Shown here: piece by piece, positions 61,056 through 64,000 of the stretch
Layout of the letters: each line of letters opens with the position of its first letter
Numbering within the stretch: the stretch's first letter is position 1
NCBI GenBank assembly: GCA_020073665.1
Contig: JAIQEU010000001.1
Coordinates: forward strand, 124,001-188,000
From: Terriglobia bacterium
GTDB lineage: Bacteria > Acidobacteriota > Terriglobia > Terriglobales > Acidobacteriaceae
Length of the DNA stretch: 64,000 nt
Direction: 5' to 3'
The notes under the pieces: generated by a model
The model's input: only the letters and a program-made list of their open reading frames with translations
Databases searched by the model: none
Told to the model about the DNA's origin: nothing
Program-made: the position numbers and the translations under genes

Positions 61056-62234
61056 ATGCGTGAAGTCATCATTGCCTCTTCCGTCCGCACCCCCGTAGGC
61101 CGCGCTTTCAAAGGCACGCTGCGCGCCACCCGTCCCGATGAACTGGCTGCCGTCGCGATCAAGGGCGCTCTCGAGTGTGTACCGCAGGTCGATCCCAAAG
61201 AAATTGAAGATGTTATCCTCGGCTGCGCGATGCCCGAAGCTGAGCAAGGCATGAACGTGGCCCGCATCGCCTCCTTGCGCGCGGGCTTGCCGGTAGAAGT
61301 TTCGGCGCTCACCATCAACCGCTTCTGTTCCTCCGGCCTGCAGGCGATTGCCATGGCGGCCGAGCGCATCATGGCGGGAGGTGCCGACATCATTGTGGCC
61401 GGCGGCACCGAGTCCATGTCCATGATCCCCATGGGCGGACACAAAATCTCGCCCAACCCCTGGCTCGTCGACCATTACCCCGATGCGTATCTCTCCATGG
61501 GTCTGACCGCCGAGCGCCTGGCGCAACGCTTCGGCATCACCCGCGAGCAGTCGGACGAGTTCTCCTACAGCAGCCACCAGAAAGCTGTGGCCGCCATCCA
61601 GGCAGGCAAGTTCGCGGAAGAAACCGTCGCTGTTCCCGTGAGCTTTACCACGCCAAACGGCTCGAAGCCCAAGAGACAGGAAATTACTTTCAAAGTAGAC
61701 GAGGGCCCCCGCGCCGACACCTCGCTCGAAGCATTGCTCGCGCTAAAGCCGGCATTTCATGTCAAGGGCACGGTAACCGCCGGCAATTCCTCGCAGATGT
61801 CCGACGGCGCGGCCGCCGCAGTGGTCATGTCCGCCGAACGCGCGAAGGCTCTGGGAATCAAGCCGCTCGCCCGCTACATTTCCTTCGCCACCGCGGGATA
61901 TAAGCCCGAAGAGATGGGCCTGGGCCCGGTGCACGCGATTCCCAAGGCCCTGAAAATAGCCGGATTGAAACTAGACCAGATAGACGTGATCGAACTGAAC
62001 GAAGCCTTCGCCGCGCAATCTCTGGCGGTAATCAAAGAAGCGGCGCTCGATCCCGAGAAAGTCAATCCCAACGGAGGCGCCATCGCGCTTGGCCATCCTC
62101 TGGGCTGCACCGGGGCCAAGCTGACCGCTACCGTAATTCGCGAAATGAAGCGCCAAAATGCGCGTTATGGGATGGTGACCATGTGCGTCGGTGGGGGCAT
62201 GGGCGCGGCGGGGATATTCGAAAATCTTAGTTGA
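61056..62234 (+). CDS. fadA: Acetyl-CoA acyltransferase (beta-oxidation thiolase)
   Basis: 392 residues from ATG 61056, AGGAG six bases upstream. Active Cys in [19 protein letters not shown], catalytic His in [20 protein letters not shown] and second Cys in [16 protein letters not shown]. Cleaves 3-ketoacyl-CoA. Resembles FadA/FadI-type thiolases; linkage to an acyl-CoA dehydrogenase 340 bases downstream supports a beta-oxidation role. The start is chosen over one 36 bases earlier on the ribosome site and on homologue-like N-terminus [16 protein letters not shown]. Confidence 0.94.
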   Translation: MREVIIASSVRTPVGRAFKGTLRATRPDELAAVAIKGALECVPQVDPKEIEDVILGCAMPEAEQGMNVARIASLRAGLPVEVSALTINRFCSSGLQAIAMAAERIMAGGADIIVAGGTESMSMIPMGGHKISPNPWLVDHYPDAYLSMGLTAERLAQRFGITREQSDEFSYSSHQKAVAAIQAGKFAEETVAVPVSFTTPNGSKPKRQEITFKVDEGPRADTSLEALLALKPAFHVKGTVTAGNSSQMSDGAAAAVVMSAERAKALGIKPLARYISFATAGYKPEEMGLGPVHAIPKALKIAGLKLDQIDVIELNEAFAAQSLAVIKEAALDPEKVNPNGGAIALGHPLGCTGAKLTATVIREMKRQNARYGMVTMCVGGGMGAAGIFENLS

Positions 62235-62263
62235 CCGCCGAGCACGCCGAGATCGCCAAGGAG
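62233..62263 (+). repeat. GCGAGATCGCCAAGG-type repeat carrying a ribosome site
   Basis: GACCGCCGAGCACGCCGAG then ATCGCCAAGGAG. Inverse relative of the words at 19199-19237 (CGCGCTTTCGGCGATTTCTG). It supplies AAGGAG for the small gene at 62269. Confidence 0.5.
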
Positions 62264-62268
62264 AAACG

Positions 62269-62475
62269 GTGAGTCAAATGAGTTCGATCGAGATCGCATG
62301 GGTAGAGCGCAAGCTTCGGCAGATGCGGGAAGATGAACCGCATTTCTTGCAACGCATAGCGGATCTGGAGCCGGACCAACAAACCTTGGCGAAAGATCAG
62401 TTTGCCAAGGCAATAGCTGGGCGGGAATCGGAATTGCGCACACTCACTACCAAGAACCCGCAGCCCTCGGCCTGA
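62269..62475 (+). CDS. Small hydrophilic protein of unknown function
   Basis: 68 residues from GTG 62269, with AAGGAG five bases upstream, or 65 from ATG 62278. Mostly helical and charged (IAWVERKLRQMREDEPHFLQ, RIADLEPDQQTLAKDQFAKA). No membrane or Cys signal. It lies between thiolase and acyl-CoA dehydrogenase genes, but I do not recognise a family; a small accessory or chance reading frame are both possible. The ribosome site is good, the upstream 26 in-frame codons are repeat and thiolase tail. Confidence 0.55.
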   Translation: MSQMSSIEIAWVERKLRQMREDEPHFLQRIADLEPDQQTLAKDQFAKAIAGRESELRTLTTKNPQPSA

Positions 62476-62571
62476 CCGCTGCGGTGACCTTTCATCCCCA
62501 GTCCTGTCCCATTTACAATTGATTAGTTCTCTCGACATGCTCTGCGATCTCGCCGGTTGAAAGAAGGTTCC

Positions 62572-64000
62572 ATGGCCACAGCGACAGTTCCGAAGTCCAA
62601 AATTTCCGGCGGTAGCTTTCTTCTCGAAGCCCGCACTCCGCACGAGGTCTTCACCCCCGAGGATTTCACCGAGCAGCACCAACTCATTGGCCAGACCACG
62701 GAAGAGTTTGCCACCAACGAAATTCTTCCCAACGTCGAGAAGATTGAACACAAAGATTTCTCGGTCACCCGCGACCTGCTGAAGAAAGCCGGTGAGCTCG
62801 GCTTGAGCTCCGTCGAGATTCCAGAAGCCTACGGCGGTCTGGAAATGGACAAGGTCACGGCCGCGGTGATTGCCGACCACATCGCCAAATACGCCGGCTT
62901 CGCCACCACCTGGGGCGGACACACCGGCATTGGAACGCTACCCATTGTGTACTTCGGTACCGAGGAACAGAAAAAGAAATACTTGCCCCGCCTGGCCGCC
63001 GGAGAAATCGTCGGCGCCTACGCGCTTTCAGAAGCCTCGTCCGGGTCCGACGCCCTCAACTGCCGCGCCCGCGCCGAGCTTTCCAGCGACCAGAAACACT
63101 ACATCCTGAACGGCGAAAAAATGTGGATCACCAACGCCGGTTTCGCCGACTTGTTCACGGTTTTCGCCAAAATCGACGGCGAGAAGTTCACTACGTTTCT
63201 GGTCGAAAAAACTTTCCCCGGCTTTTCCATCGGCGCCGAAGAACACAAGATGGGCATTCGCGGGTCATCCACCTGCCCCATCATTCTTAACGATTGCAAA
63301 GTCCCGGTAGAAAACCTGCTGGGCGAGATCGGCAAGGGCCACGTCATCGCCTTCAACATCCTGAACGTAGGCCGTTTCAAGCTGGGCGCCATGTGCGTCG
63401 GCGGCGGCCGGGTCTCGCTCGAAAACGCCATTGGCTATGCCAAGCAACGCAAGGCGTTCGGCAAGGTCATCGCTGACTTCGGCCTGGTGCGCGAAAAAAT
63501 CGCCAACATGGCGACACTGATCTACGTGGGCGAATCGCTCGTTTACCGCACTGTGGGCCTGATGGACGTCGCACTGGGCGAAGTGGACAAGTCGGCCGCC
63601 GATGCCGCCAAGCAGACGCTCAAGGCGATTGAAGAATATGCCGTCGAGTGCTCCATCATCAAAGTCTGGGGCTCGGAGATGATCGACTACGTGGTCGATG
63701 AGACGGTGCAGATCTACGGCGGCTACGGCTTCGTCGAAGAATACCCCGCCGAGCGCGCCTACCGAGACGCCCGCATCAACCGCATCTTCGAAGGGACCAA
63801 CGAAATCAACCGCCTGATCATCACCGGCTTCTTGCTGAAACGCGCCATGACTGGCCAGTTGCCGCTGATGCCTGCCATCAAGAAGTTGATGGACGAAGTG
63901 CTCTCCGGCCCCAGCCAGAGCGAAGAACTCGAAGGCCCGCTCGCCGAAGAGCGCAAGCTGGTGGCGCAAGCCAAGAAGCTCGGCCTGTTCGTCGCGGGCT
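62572..64000 (+). CDS. Acyl-CoA dehydrogenase (3' end outside window)
   Basis: At least 476 residues from ATG 62572 (AAGAAGG upstream); the frame stays open to base 64000. FAD flavoenzyme for the first oxidation of acyl-CoA. Visible: TEEFATNEILPNVEKIEHKD, YALSEASSGSDALNCRARAE, YILNGEKMWITNAGFADLF, GIRGSSTCPIILNDC, QIYGGYGFVEEYPAERAYRD, and catalytic Glu in RIFEGTNEINRLIITGFLLK. The segment beyond EGTNEINR is longer than in short-chain enzymes, suggesting the VLCAD-like group with an extra C-terminal helical domain. Paired with the thiolase at 61056. Confidence 0.96.
   Translation, partial: MATATVPKSKISGGSFLLEARTPHEVFTPEDFTEQHQLIGQTTEEFATNEILPNVEKIEHKDFSVTRDLLKKAGELGLSSVEIPEAYGGLEMDKVTAAVIADHIAKYAGFATTWGGHTGIGTLPIVYFGTEEQKKKYLPRLAAGEIVGAYALSEASSGSDALNCRARAELSSDQKHYILNGEKMWITNAGFADLFTVFAKIDGEKFTTFLVEKTFPGFSIGAEEHKMGIRGSSTCPIILNDCKVPVENLLGEIGKGHVIAFNILNVGRFKLGAMCVGGGRVSLENAIGYAKQRKAFGKVIADFGLVREKIANMATLIYVGESLVYRTVGLMDVALGEVDKSAADAAKQTLKAIEEYAVECSIIKVWGSEMIDYVVDETVQIYGGYGFVEEYPAERAYRDARINRIFEGTNEINRLIITGFLLKRAMTGQLPLMPAIKKLMDEVLSGPSQSEELEGPLAEERKLVAQAKKLGLFVAG

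Overview
The window is about 64 kb of a GC-rich bacterial chromosome densely packed with core genes. Gene content and order point to an acidobacterium (Acidobacteriota, probably the Terriglobia / Koribacter side): an Oar-like TonB-dependent receptor with a carboxypeptidase-regulatory N-domain, YVTN beta-propeller lipoproteins, a dnaK-dnaJ cluster with hspR, many HExxH-like proteins with a degenerate motif, and intergenic spacers filled with iterated short words. The taxonomic call is inference from protein resemblance; no rRNA gene is present. I saw no phage, insertion sequence, CRISPR array or tRNA.

Left part (1-9.5 kb, + strand): a truncated ECF sigma factor with its overlapping zinc-finger anti-sigma factor, two exported TPR proteins, then rnc, two consecutive signal peptidase I genes, a large AsmA-like protein and a small exported protein, nearly all with overlapping stop/start codons. 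9.5-13.7 kb (- strand): exported D-aminoacylase, APC permease, agmatinase-like ureohydrolase, a plausible amino-acid/amine scavenging group. 13.8-20.5 kb (+): hexapeptide acyltransferase, site-2-like M50 protease, trpS, scpA, scpB, rluB-like, hisC. 20.5-31.4 kb: ROK glucokinase and mutM (-), purA (+), small oxygenase/tautomerase genes, an exported protein, ndk-sucD-sucC (-), trpD (+), ffh (-).

31.4-42.6 kb: a possible transporter remnant, a CPBP protease, a UlaG-like hydrolase, a histone-deacetylase-family enzyme, hspR, an APC permease, dnaJ, dnaK (with a HAIR-like HspR operator placed over a good sigma-70 promoter), glmS and purS. 43-49.5 kb is the regulatory heart: an XRE-type regulator with a long structured leader, a 137-aa protein convergent with it, a previously uncalled 43-aa secreted Cys-containing peptide, a polytopic membrane protein, a GAF-GAF sigma-54 activator, a STAS-like protein and a CRP/FNR regulator with an unusual in-frame N-terminal extension. 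49.5-54.9 kb: TonB-type receptor with a small CxxC exported protein, an orphan LytTR response regulator and a propeller lipoprotein. 55-64 kb: thiolase, rlmB, a gluzincin-like protein whose catalytic Glu is Gln, a beta-CASP hydrolase, a DinB protein, then a beta-oxidation pair (thiolase, acyl-CoA dehydrogenase running off the right edge).

The most striking non-genic signal is a set of about ten short, often palindromic repeat families built from iterated words (for example CTCTGTG, ATCCGTGG, GGTCGTTG, AGCTACC, GGTACTC, ATTTCAG) that occupy most longer spacers, overlap several stop codons and in one case encode a signal peptide. The second is the 43-44.4 kb regulator / conserved protein / secreted peptide module, which could be a peptide-based signalling system.
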